A stretch of 64,000 nucleotides of DNA from Amphimedon queenslandica (lineage: Eukaryota; Porifera; Demospongiae; Haplosclerida; Niphatidae): assembly GCF_000090795.2 (NCBI RefSeq), contig NW_003546252.1, forward strand, positions 458,470 through 522,469, in the 5' to 3' direction. The notes under the pieces were generated by a model, which did no database searches, was not told the DNA's origin, and was given only the letters and a program-made list of their open reading frames with translations. The translations under genes and the position numbers were made by a program. The stretch's first letter is position 1, and every line of letters starts with the position of its first letter. Shown piece after piece: positions 12,301 to 23,037 of this stretch.

Positions 12301-15300
12301 CGAGACAAATTCTTAAGCTTAAACCACTGGTTCCTAAACATATCTACAGTATGTGACATATAACTTGAAGAACCACTTTCGGTAGCAAAGCCTCTGGCAT
12401 CTCCCTTGCATCTGTCTTGATATATCGCAGTCAATGTACTGAGGCACTGTTCCTACGGACAAAAAAATACATATACAATATTACACTTGTCTATTTATTA
12501 TCTTACATGTATTTTTAGAAAACTAATATTAACTACATGTACATTTAGCTGATTATTTTGTGCGATTTGCATTAATATGGCTGATAACAATATTTTTCTG
12601 ATATTCGTATTGGTATCGGTGCATTACTAGTAATTTATACATTGTAACTCATCATTGTGTACCTCTGACTGGGCATGTACCGATACTATCTCAGTATCAT
12701 ATTCAAGTAGTTTGGATGAATAGCCAATGTTGATGGCAGTTTCTTTCTTGTCACCAGTTAGTATCCATATAATGATACCAGCCTCTCTCAGTGCCTGTAT
12801 AGTATCAGGTACACCACTTTGTAATCTATCCTCTATACCCGTAGCTCCTAAGAAATGAAATAAAGAAAAAGAAGAGACTCATAAATTTTGTAGCAATTCT
12901 ATTTTTCAAAGAGCTACATGTCATGTACACATACAATGTAGGTATAGTATAATTACATGTACATGTACATGAGCATAATAGTTTAACTTGCTTCAAAACT
13001 GGGCAAAGTACAGTACATACACAAAGTGTACATGTACATGCGTATTTCGTCTAAGAGACAAACCTTCACATTTACATTGTACATGTACATGTATGTGTAT
13101 GTCATGTACACATCTATAAGCTAGCTGACTCTAACCTACATTGTAAACTGTTTGAGCTGATTTTGATTAAAATTGGACTTTTAAAACATGCAAAATGCAT
13201 GTCATAATCATGCAGACTTAAAAGCCAATTGATAGTAATAATGATATGAGTTAATGAATGTAAATGTACATGTACATGTACATGTAATAGCGATACTGCA
13301 ATACATGTATTACCAAAATATACCAGCAACAATAATATTCCTACATACTGTACATTTCTGCTCTTACCAAGTAATTGTAAATGTTTCTCGATGTTGCTAT
13401 AGGATTCTTGCAATAATGTGTCCCTATTGTTAAGATCCCTCTCAGCCTTTTGATGTGACTTAGCCCAAGCCTGGTATTCATCCTCACTAATAACCTAATG
13501 GAAAATAAATCAAACAATCACAGTTGAAATGGTTTATATTCAAATTCAAAAAATATACTCATACATGGTTCTGCCTATGATAATCAGTGGCTTTAACAAA
13601 CCAGTTCATCACTTAGACCAAACATGAAATTATTTCGTGATCATTTTATTCTCATTAATTGTAATCGAAGTTAATACAATGTATCAAAGACTAAAATATT
13701 TCATGTGCTCTTAAATCATATGCCTTTGCATAACTACATACAATATACATTTAGTATATGCATACATGCATTAATACTCAGCAGAAATGGACTTACAAGT
13801 ATACATGTAACTGTATATACATGTACATGTACAGTACAACTACATGCATAATAATTTTGTAATCATTACTAACTCTTTTGGTCAAGCAGAGTGTCCTTAG
13901 GCCGAGTCTTCCATACTTGTTAAGGAGGTCTTGAGTAACCTCACTAGTCTCCTCAGAGAGACTGTAATCCAATAAACCATATATCACTGAATCAGCACCT
14001 TTAGTGTAGAGCACTATCTGAGGGTCCTCTCCATCAGTGTTCAGCCTAACAATGACTGACATTCTCTTTCTGTCAGGACTGAACTCAAGTACATGAAGTA
14101 GGTCTAACTCCAGGATCCCTTGATGAGGAGTTTGAAGACGAATGAGAGTCGGAGACCGGGAGAGCAGTATATACCCATAGGCACGAGCAGCCTACATGTA
14201 CAATAAAGCATAACAAGGCTAACAAGCTATATACATGTACATGTACATGTACATATAAAGTTAAAGAACTATGGCAATATATTTAATTTTGCAACTACAC
14301 ATGTACACAATGTACATGTACCGGCTGCTACATGGACATGCATTTTTGTTGAACAGTCAAAAAAATACAAAAGCTATTAATCAAAAATTTTGAACTACTG
14401 TACACGTATATTGTACAGTGTACATGCATTAAAATGACCTCAATTAAACTTAATACAGTATACATGTATGTACGAGCCACAACCACTTTATTGAAATGGA
14501 ATTTTTTTCTGGATCCACTAGTGCATGCTATACAATTACATGCATTGTGCATAAATGTACATGTACATATACATGCACATCCTTTTCTTACTTCAACTAG
14601 AGCATATTCATCAGAAGATTCAGCTTCATATATAATCTCAGGAGGTCCATCCTTTCCCCCAGTAGACGTGGTACGCTGTGCAACTACCACTGTGTTGCAC
14701 ACAGCCATATTAATAAAAAAGTCATTGAGGAATGAAGATGATGACTTTGGGTGACTAAGCTCTCTTTTTAACTGTGAATCAAGGATTAGCTTAGACTATA
14801 GGGATTGCTGTAAGTACATTGTATGTGCTGATGTGGACTAACTTTGTGATTAGGGTAGTCTGTTCCTTCTAGCATTGTATTTAAACTCAATTGAGTATCA
14901 ATCAAACCACTACCAACTAGAACAGGAAATAAAAAATACATAGAGATTAATTTAATATTAATACATGTATTATTAATGCAGGGTTTCCCACAAAGGATGG
15001 TAAGTGAATGCAATTCAACACCCTAAATTTTTATTACATTTTCTGATACATATTGATGTACTTATGCTACGTAGAAAGTTTTTGGTGATTCTGACAGAAA
15101 TTTTTAAGTTATGGCCATTTTACAAAACAGCTCAGGCCAATTTCTAAAAAATACCCTGTACTATAGCCCACACTTTTTTTCAAAAAATGACTCTGAAAAT
15201 TACCCTACATTTCTATTACATTTTCTGATACAAATTCATGTACCTATGCTATGTAGAAAGTTAGACTAAAATTTTTTCAAGTTATGGTCATTTAAAGAAA

Positions 15301-18300
15301 CGGGCCAATTTCTGAAAAATACCCTGTACTATAGCACACGGTTTTTTCCAAAAAATGGCTCCGAAATCATCCCACCAAAAGATTTAGAAGAAATGAAAGG
15401 TGGACGAGGAGGATTTGTTTCACCAGATGCAGTGTCATGCTGATATACATTGTAGATATAACTTTTCTGTAAGTAAACTTTCTATTACTGCTAAGTGTCG
15501 AAATACTTTGGAAGGAGATGATCTAAACTGTCCTTTACCACAGATATCTATTAGGACTACTGATAACTTACTCTAGACTACTGATATTATCAATATAGAG
15601 TAGTTCATACTGTATTAGATTATCTATGATACAGGAAAGCGATTTATTACAATTATTTATCATGGCTTTCAAGCTGTCTCCCACAGCCATACTTTCTGGC
15701 TCCTGGGAAGGATGCTGTCCTTTACCACAGATATCTATTAGGACTATCGATAGCTTACTCTAGACTACTGATATTATCAATATAGAGTAGTTCATACTCT
15801 ATTAGATTATCTATGATACAGGAAAGCGATTTATTACAATTATTTATCATGGCTTTCAAGCTGTCTCCCACAGCCATACTTTCTGGCTCCTGGGGAAGGA
15901 TGCTGTCCTTTACCACAGATATCTATTAGGACTATCGATAACTTACTCTAGACTACTGATATTATCAATATAGAGTAGTTCATACTCTATTAGATTATCT
16001 ATGATACAGGACAGTGATTTATTATAATTATTTATCATGGCTTTCAAGCTATGTCCCCTACAGCCATACTTTCTGGCTCCTGGGAAGGATGTGGTTACAA
16101 TCATATAGCACCCGTCTATTCCACAAACTATGTTAATAATAAGTGAATGGAACTCTACTAGATGTTAGTCAGTACTATCTCAAAGTCATGACTATATAAG
16201 CTGGCAGCGTTCATGATCAGAGGGACATCTGTTAATCCTTCTTTAAGGGTAATCTATCTATTATGGATAAAGCAGCTAAAGCAATCCCATATTGTGTTGG
16301 TAAATGGCTCCCATCTGATCAAGCCGTCCTTAACAAGTGGCTCCAGGATCTCATCGAAGAAGTTGATGGAAAAGACTCCACTGATGGTACTGATGAGGTT
16401 GATGCTGCAGATGCAGGCCTTGAGATAGTCGGATTACAGCCACCAGTTAGAGCTCTTAAAGTCCTGATAGAAACCGACTCTGAGGTTAACATGTTCTTTC
16501 ACCAAATGTTCCGACAGATCCCAGCTAAAGATCCAACCGGTAAACCGCAGGTTAAAAACTATCGCCTTATGTTACGTCTGATAAACCAAGTCATGACCAA
16601 AGCACCAGAATTCAACGAGTCCGGACTAGTTGGTTTTCCCATCAATGCTATTCTAAATTGGCCTATGGGAACCACAGGAGGGTTTGCTGCCTTTTTGAAT
16701 GACAAAGTTAATGTTCATTTCAAAAATATCCTCAATCACTGGGCCATCTTCCTTAAATCTGAAGAATCTTGCTATGTCCTTACTACTGATAAAAATGGCT
16801 GGCTGGGACGTAATGCCATGGCTCACATGCAGAATTTTGTCTTAGATTACGTATGTAATCCATCGCAACCGCACTATGGCTTCAAATCTTGGGATGATTT
16901 TTTTACTCGGGAGTTTCGTAAAGGCATTCGTCCCATTGCATCCCCTAATGATCCACAAGTCATAGTAAATGCTTGTGAATCTGCTCCATATAAGATTCAG
17001 AAAAATGTGAGACGCCGAGACAGGTTCTGGATCAAAGCACAGCCTTACTCCATCAACTTCATGCTTGCTAATGATCCATTAGCAGAGGAGTTTGTAGGAG
17101 GGACTGTATACCAAGCTTTTCTCAGTGCTTTCAGCTATCATCGTTGGCATAGTCCAGTTGATGGCAAGGTTGTTAAAGCATATGTTCAAGACGGAAGCTA
17201 CTACTCTGAGGCTCAATCTGAGAAAGGTGATCCAGCAGGGCCCAATAATTCTCAGGGCTATATAACAGAAGTTGCTACCAGGGGGATCATCTTTATTGAG
17301 GCTGACAACCCAAAGATTGGTCTCATGTGTTTCATTGCAGTGGGAATGGCTGAGGTGTCAACTTGTGAGATTACTGTGTTTGATGGGCAGCACATACAGA
17401 AAGGCCAACAGATAGGGATGTTTCACTTTGGCGGATCCACACATTGCCTCGTGTTCCGTAAGGACGTCAATATTACATTTGATCTTCATGGTCAGACTCC
17501 TGGTCTGGATTCTAAAAATATTCCTGTGAAGTCACAGATTGCTACGGTCCAATAAGTGCATTGTCTAACCATGGACAGTTTGACTATTAATTATTGATAT
17601 TTTTGTAGTGTCTTTAGTTATTTTTTGTAGTGTCTTTAGTTATTTTTTGTAGTGTCTTTAGTTATTTTTGTAGTCATCGATTAAAAATTAAAATGATAGT
17701 CATTTTCAAAAAAGTACTGTTCACAGGTCTCATAGCACAGGAACTACCGTATAGCTCCAAATTTTCGTCAGTCAAAATTTTTGTCAAATAAAATTTTGTC
17801 AAACTTTCTATAAAACATAAAAACAAGTACATGTAAATGTACCACAAAACGTGATAAAAATACTATCGATGCCATATTCAATAAAATTAAATACCAGTAC
17901 AGGATATTAATTTTGTCAAATATTTTATCAACTTTAAAAATTGAATTCACTGACAAGAAGCTGAATATTATGCCAAAATACTGTAGGAAACCCTGCTCTA
18001 TGTACATGTAAATGATAGAGCACATTAAAACACAAGTACATGTACAAATGTATGTAGAATTAATTCTCCTCACATTCCAATCCATGAGGGTAGTTGTTAC
18101 CACTGATTGTACAGCATCTGAATATCATTTCATTCTCAGTGAGTGTGCCAGTCTTATCAGTGAACACGTGTTCTATTTGCCCCAGGTCTTCAGTAATATT
18201 CAAAGCTTTACACTGGATTCCTCTCTCTGTCTCCTCGTGATACATGTCCAGGTCCCATGTAATGAAGACGACTTGACATATCTTTACTATCTCAATTGTG

Positions 18301-20096
18301 ATGTACAGTGATACTGGTATAATAACCTACATGTACATAACAATATGACATACATACATGTACATGTAATGCATATGTGTATTTAAACATACATGTACAT
18401 GTACGTAAACATGCACACATTAGTGCATTGAATGCCACAAAAACTTGATTATAATAATCATACTTAACAATTGATTTAGTTGAATCACAATATTAAATAG
18501 ATTACAAAATGTACTTTCAGTTTCAATATACTTACAATGTATATGGCTTCAAGAGTTGATCACATTACCTGTACATTTAATCAAATTGATCACTAAAATA
18601 CATGTACATGCAGCAAAATGCTTGCATACTGTACATGTACACATGTACCATAGTAAATAACTGCAAGAGTTGAATAACTGAATAGAATAGCTTGTGTGAC
18701 AGCTTTAGCACTAAGAATTTAACAACAACTATATGCATATACATGTACACATACATGTAAGTTATTTTTTAAATCCAGGAAAGCACATACATGTACATGT
18801 ACTTCTTTAATAATAATACTTACATGCTACAATCTATAAGTACATGTAGACATAAATGTACATGTACATGTATATGTACATATTTACCTGAAATGCAATG
18901 ACAAATGTCCAGAACCTGACGAATCCTTCCAGTGAAGGATTAGCATTAGAACTTGTGAATGGAAAGTAAACAATATTCCGATTAATATGCCTTCCAGTCC
19001 ATAAACTGCTCACTATATGAAACAAAATATTTTTTGACAACAGAAAAATAACATACATGTACAGTGTAGTTTATCAAATCTACATATTACATGAATCAAG
19101 AGTAGATAATAATTAGAGGAGAGTGTCCTACTGTGCCTATACCTCCTGCTTCATCACGTCGTAGAATTAAAGAGTCACATTCAGGATATTTTCAGTATTT
19201 TTGAGTAAGTATTCAGAAATAACTAGAAATAACTACTCTGACTCGATGAAAATACGGAAACATACTGAATGTGACTCTTCAATTCTACACCGTGATGAAG
19301 CAGGGGGTATAGGCACAGTAGGACACTNNNNNNNNNNAATTATTATCTACTCTTGCATGAATGTATAACTCAAAATAGCAGAAAGTAATATAGTCTACAA
19401 TTACTATAACTGAATTGAAATTCATGTATAATGTACATGTACTGTAAATGTACTGTACATGTACATCTACATGTATGAGTTCTGTTTCCCTAGCACTCAT
19501 GCATGTACATGTATATGTACATTTAGTTCCTAAAACTATGAAAGAGAGACAGCCAATTTAGAAGCCACAAATGCAGAGGCATCACGAATGCTAATAAATC
19601 AATATTAGCTAATTTCATGAGCAATGAAGAAGAGTGGCAGGCGTACATGGATTATAACATGTAACAGCTAGAACTGTGAAAATTAAGTCTAGTGCAGTGC
19701 TTTAAACATACATGCATGTGAAAATGTATACTCAGTTTTTCATTCATAAGCCACAAAATTCTATGCATTAAAAATTCAATATAAAGTGCCAATGACACAT
19801 ACATGTACAGTATCTATATCCACTTACTGATTGCTCCAATAAGACAAAGAACAAACAATATTGCAAACTGTGAGACTACCTCAGCATTAATAGCTCTCTC
19901 CAGCTTGCTCCTCTTAGCACGATGCCCTGTATTGTTCAACATTGACTTGGTCTCATACCCTGGGCATCAAATACAATCAAAAGCTCACATAGTGCAGGAA
20001 CAGGAGCAGCTCAAATAGACTTTACACTCATAAATCAGAAGCTCAGGCAAGCCTTAACTCTTTTACTGAGTATCTCTCTCTCCCTCCCTCCCTCCT

Positions 20097-20158
<62 letters not shown>

Positions 20159-22512
20159 CCCTCCATCCCTCCCTTCCTTCCTCCCTCTCTCTCTCATTCC
20201 TTACCAGCATACGCTATCATTCCAATGACATAGTCAGTATTACGAAGGACACACCCTCTCAATAGCAAGTGATTTCGATTTAAGACGATATGACTACCAT
20301 CAGGCTTTTCACTAAATAGGAAAAAAGTTTAAAAGTACATATAGTACTGAATGTACTAGTAGCATACATATTAGATTTCATTGCTAAAAAATAATTGTGT
20401 GTCTTAATTTAGTTCTAACATATGGTAGGTATTGTACATGTATATTCTAGATGTACATGTACTTGTACACATGCATGAACATTATGCATTTACATTTTTA
20501 CAAGAATTTCCTATTCAATGGTTTTTAAATTTGAGGTGCACGCTCATAAATTAGTATTGGCCTGACGTGCCTATTGAAAGGGCTACCAATAGGGGGGGGG
20601 GGGGCAGGTGGGGCATTTTGCCCCAGGCCCCCCAATCAAAGATCCCCAAGCCTCAGGTCAATAGTAAAATACTGTCTATGTAAAAACTCTTTTAAGTTGA
20701 CTCTTGCTGGGCCATCTTGTTAATCACTGTTATTAATAAGGGAGGGAGGAGGAATTTGTATTAGTAGGGTCCCAATAAAAGTTATTGCCATGAGCCCCAC
20801 ATAGCCTATTGGTAACCCTGCCTATCAATCTAATGTTTATTAACACTATCGCTCTTAATGTCTAAAGAATAACAAAACCAGAGTACTGAAAGTGTATCTT
20901 TATTATCGTTCCTCTCATGTGATAACAAATGTGCTTATACACGTGTATACAATATAACCTCAGTTAAAATGTGATCATACATGTATTCTACAGTATATTC
21001 TATCAGTTTCCTTTTTCATTATAAACAAATGTACAAAGAAGCTCCCACTTCATCTTTAAAAAGTAGTGCTATTAATTATTATTCAATGAGAAAGGAAGTT
21101 CCATTGTTTATAATATTACATACATGTACAATTACATGTAATACACATGTACCTGTAGTATACAGAAACTAAAACAAGTACCTGCATGTTATGACTACAC
21201 AAATTGTGTTAAGTACAATTACATGTCTCTTACATGAATCCTTTAAATTCATAGATTGTCTTGTTTGGTTGCTCATAAAACAGCTCTCCACTAAATTGCT
21301 TGGGGAAAAATTCAGCCTTAAATCAGAAATAAAAAATGAATACAAATTTTATGCATGATCATAAATACACATGTACATGCAACATACATGTACATGTACA
21401 TGCATGATAGCATGAATCACTTACATGAGGTTCTCTGCTTTCCAGTATATCTTCAGGTACTTGACGTAGCTTAAGAGTAGTTTCACCATCAAGGTTAGAT
21501 GTCTGTATGTAGCAGTTATTGTTAGGATCTGATGATTCTAATATCAATATGTCAGCTGGTATCACTTCGTCACAAGACAAACGAACAAAATCTCCAACAT
21601 ACAATTCCTCCCATTTTCTCCTAGTGAACTGACCTTCAATTCTAATTGAAATGTAATTTTTTTTTAAATTAAAAACAAGTGTTAATATAGTACATTATGC
21701 ATAACAAGTACATGTAATTATTATTAAAATTTGGTGAATCTGTTAATTTGGGAGCAATTTGCTACAAAAAAACCTTCCATTTTGAACCATAAGCACATAC
21801 TCAATGGCACATGGCCTCAAACTCACCAAATTAAAAACTGCCAAGAATATTACATAACAAACATCAGGTTAGCATTATTTCCCAGCATTAAACCATAAAT
21901 GTACCTATTGTAAGCTTCACAGAGGGTAGCGTTCACTTTTCTATCAGACCGATATCTCCTAATGTCCTCAATGGCATCTTTTATAGCTGTTACAGAGAGA
22001 ACACAAAAAAGTGGGACCCAAGAGACCTCTTTACCAAATGCTTCAATGGCCGGTATAAAATTGAGAATTATGATCAAGAGAAAGTACAGGTTGGCTACTC
22101 TGTGGAATTGCTCTAGTAGGTTTTTGGGTAGGAAGGTGATGAGGGTGTACTTTGTGGTGTGTACGACGTTAGAGAGTGAAGAAACGCGTCTAAAATTCAA
22201 ATTATAGAGGTTTAGTACTATTCTCTTAAAGCTTTCACGCCATGTTCTTCTTATCGGTGGTACATAGGCAGAATTGTATGTTAGTCTACGGTAGTCACTA
22301 GTGTCTATCTGTGATGAATGTCCAAGATGACGATCAACTCCATTTTCATCGACAAATCCTCTGTGTCCAGCCGCCATTTTGTGATGATCAGCTAAAAATG
22401 AGGAGGGTGTGCTGCCATAGCGGTACCTCCCCCTAAAGGACAATGAAGATTCATCCTCCGAAAAGGATTTGTTGCCCTCGAGAAGAAGGCTCTTCTCTGT
22501 AACAACTGCCAT
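9360..22512 (-). CDS. ATP10: Class V (ATP10-like) P4-ATPase, phospholipid flippase
   Basis: Seventeen exons, all in phase, give about 1,239 aa: 22512-21905, 21641-21425, 21316-21234, 20311-20205, 19959-19828, 19012-18888, 18326-18074, 14916-14843, 14771-14592, 14191-13874, 13494-13368, 12847-12663, 12452-12129, 11576-11448, 11085-10960, 10385-9814, 9519-9360. In order it has [16 protein letters not shown] (TM1-2 region), the actuator motif DGET near residue 254, PVSLYITIE in TM4 followed by DKTGTLT with the phosphorylated Asp near 481, [27 protein letters not shown] near 929-934, and a hydrophobic C-terminal six-helix region. P4-ATPases move phospholipids from the outer or lumenal to the cytosolic leaflet, usually with a CDC50 partner. 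The spacing of [10 protein letters not shown] and [14 protein letters not shown] favours class V. The protein is shorter than vertebrate ATP10 proteins. Exact lipid substrate is unknown. Confidence 0.92.
10558..10791. mobile_element. TACCGTATA-family MITE in flippase intron 15
   Basis: It starts TACCGTATAGCTAGAAATTT and ends in the inverted copy AAAATTTTCTAGCTACTGTA. The GGCCCAAA and TTGGGCC segments also pair. It is one of at least five similar elements in the window. Confidence 0.65.
15531..16092. repeat. 187-bp tandem repeat, three copies
   Basis: Units start at 15531, 15718 and 15906 with TCCTTTACCACAGATATCTA and are nearly identical, differing by a few substitutions and one inserted G. 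The array ends about 170 bases before the start codon of the PsiD-like gene. It holds no open frame and could be promoter-proximal or part of the surrounding element. Confidence 0.92.
16193..16200 (+). promoter_or_regulatory. TATA box of the PsiD-like gene
   Basis: TATATAAG lies 63 bases before the ATG at 16263. That places initiation near 16225 and a leader of roughly 40 bases, which argues that this intronless gene has its own promoter on the strand opposite the flippase. Confidence 0.55.
16263..17555 (+). CDS. PsiD-like pyruvoyl decarboxylase (phosphatidylserine decarboxylase superfamily), intronless
   Basis: A single open frame of 430 aa. The N-terminal half matches the PSDC-type domain found ahead of the catalytic domain in fungal/bacterial-type members ([40 protein letters not shown]). 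The C-terminal half is the decarboxylase core, with [53 protein letters not shown] and [18 protein letters not shown] (residues 390-393) is the expected self-cleavage site, with Ser392 as the predicted pyruvoyl precursor. The GGS(S/T) form and overall layout resemble fungal PsiD L-tryptophan decarboxylase more than the LGST enzymes that decarboxylate phosphatidylserine. Substrate is therefore open: an aromatic amino acid or a phospholipid. The gene sits antisense in intron 7 of the flippase, lacks introns unlike every other long gene here, and is bracketed by repeat ends. Horizontal acquisition or transposition is plausible but unproved. Confidence 0.88.
   Translation: MDKAAKAIPYCVGKWLPSDQAVLNKWLQDLIEEVDGKDSTDGTDEVDAADAGLEIVGLQPPVRALKVLIETDSEVNMFFHQMFRQIPAKDPTGKPQVKNYRLMLRLINQVMTKAPEFNESGLVGFPINAILNWPMGTTGGFAAFLNDKVNVHFKNILNHWAIFLKSEESCYVLTTDKNGWLGRNAMAHMQNFVLDYVCNPSQPHYGFKSWDDFFTREFRKGIRPIASPNDPQVIVNACESAPYKIQKNVRRRDRFWIKAQPYSINFMLANDPLAEEFVGGTVYQAFLSAFSYHRWHSPVDGKVVKAYVQDGSYYSEAQSEKGDPAGPNNSQGYITEVATRGIIFIEADNPKIGLMCFIAVGMAEVSTCEITVFDGQHIQKGQQIGMFHFGGSTHCLVFRKDVNITFDLHGQTPGLDSKNIPVKSQIATVQ
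17603..17672. repeat. 23-bp tandem repeat, three copies
   Basis: Three consecutive copies of TGTAGTGTCTTTAGTTATTT plus trailing T bases lie just after the stop of the PsiD-like gene, probably in its 3' untranslated region. Confidence 0.9.
19091..19360. repeat. Long palindrome containing an assembly gap
   Basis: The left arm (ATCAAGAGTAGATAATAATT, then AGTGTCCTACTGTGCCTATA) is repeated inverted on the right. The inner arms AGAGTCACATTCAG and CTGAATGTGACTCTT also pair. Ten N bases at 19328-19337 fall in the right arm, a position consistent with assembly trouble over a hairpin. It lies in flippase intron 5. Confidence 0.8.
20071..20194. repeat. (CT)n / CCCT-rich microsatellite
   Basis: A long pure CT run (about 20099-20156) is flanked by CCCT and CCTT units. 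It lies in the flippase intron just downstream, on the transcribed strand, of the exon at 20205-20311. Confidence 0.95.
20592..20604. repeat. G13 homopolymer within a G/C-rich repeat remnant
   Basis: Thirteen consecutive G bases are followed by GGGGCATTTTGCCCC. The region to about 20820 looks like a decayed repeat and holds no flippase exon. Confidence 0.8.
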
Positions 22513-23037
22513 GCTAGAATGCAAAAAAGGGGGAGGAGAGTTTATTTTTCACTATAATTGTGCTGCATGTGCAGCCGCAGAGTCTACAAAAATTATCAAT
22601 CCACAAAGTATAAACATTTTTTGCTATCAAGTAGTAATCTTCAGTTGCTGTTTCGCCTGTCCACACTTTCAAATAGAATGCATACATTCTTACTAAAGTC
22701 TAGGCCTATAATTCTAGTATCAATGCATTTGCAAGCAGCCACACCTTTGAAAAGGGTGTGGTTTTCTCTAAATAACCCACCCTTAACTATATCTCGATTC
22801 TCCTATGCTATAACTATAAAATTGATACTTCCAGCTTGTAGTATCAAGCCAAGATAGTCCAGCACCAGAATTTGACCAGTATTACGTATAGAATCAATCT
22901 AATAAAGCACAGAAGCAGCAAATAACCATGAGCAAATGCAATTATGAATTGTTAAGTTCACCACGCCCCTTGCAATTTAATGAATTTCGAGGTGTCATCG
23001 TGTCAACTCCGCCCAGGCCAGTTTGCAAAGAAGAGCA
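22513..23037. promoter_or_regulatory. Divergent promoter region between flippase and FAD-monooxygenase fusion
   Basis: The start codons at 22512 (-) and 23038 (+) face away from each other over 525 bases. No TATA box was picked out with confidence. GC-richer stretches (CACGCCCCTTGC, TCCGCCCAGGCC) lie next to the + start. Confidence 0.5.

Larger units (their letters stand above)
14979..17995. mobile_element. Inverted repeat-family ends bracketing the PsiD-like gene
   Basis: The left end CAGGGTTTCCCACAAAGG, continuing GGTAAGTGAATGC, is the inverse of the right end of the element at 28252-28688. The right end, GCCAAAATACTGTAGGAAAC followed by CCTG, is the inverse of that element's left end. The two ends of one repeat family therefore face each other, 3.0 kb apart, and fill nearly all of flippase intron 7 (14917-18073). 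Inside are family-like sequence (to about 15390), a triple 187-bp repeat, the decarboxylase gene and a 23-bp repeat. No clear target-site duplication is seen. The composite could be one element that captured a gene, or two neighbouring insertions. Confidence 0.55.

Noticed and set aside
20071-20194. CT tract as a possible regulatory element of the flippase
   Set aside because: It looks like an ordinary polypyrimidine microsatellite; on the transcribed strand it is GA-rich and not a splice polypyrimidine tract.
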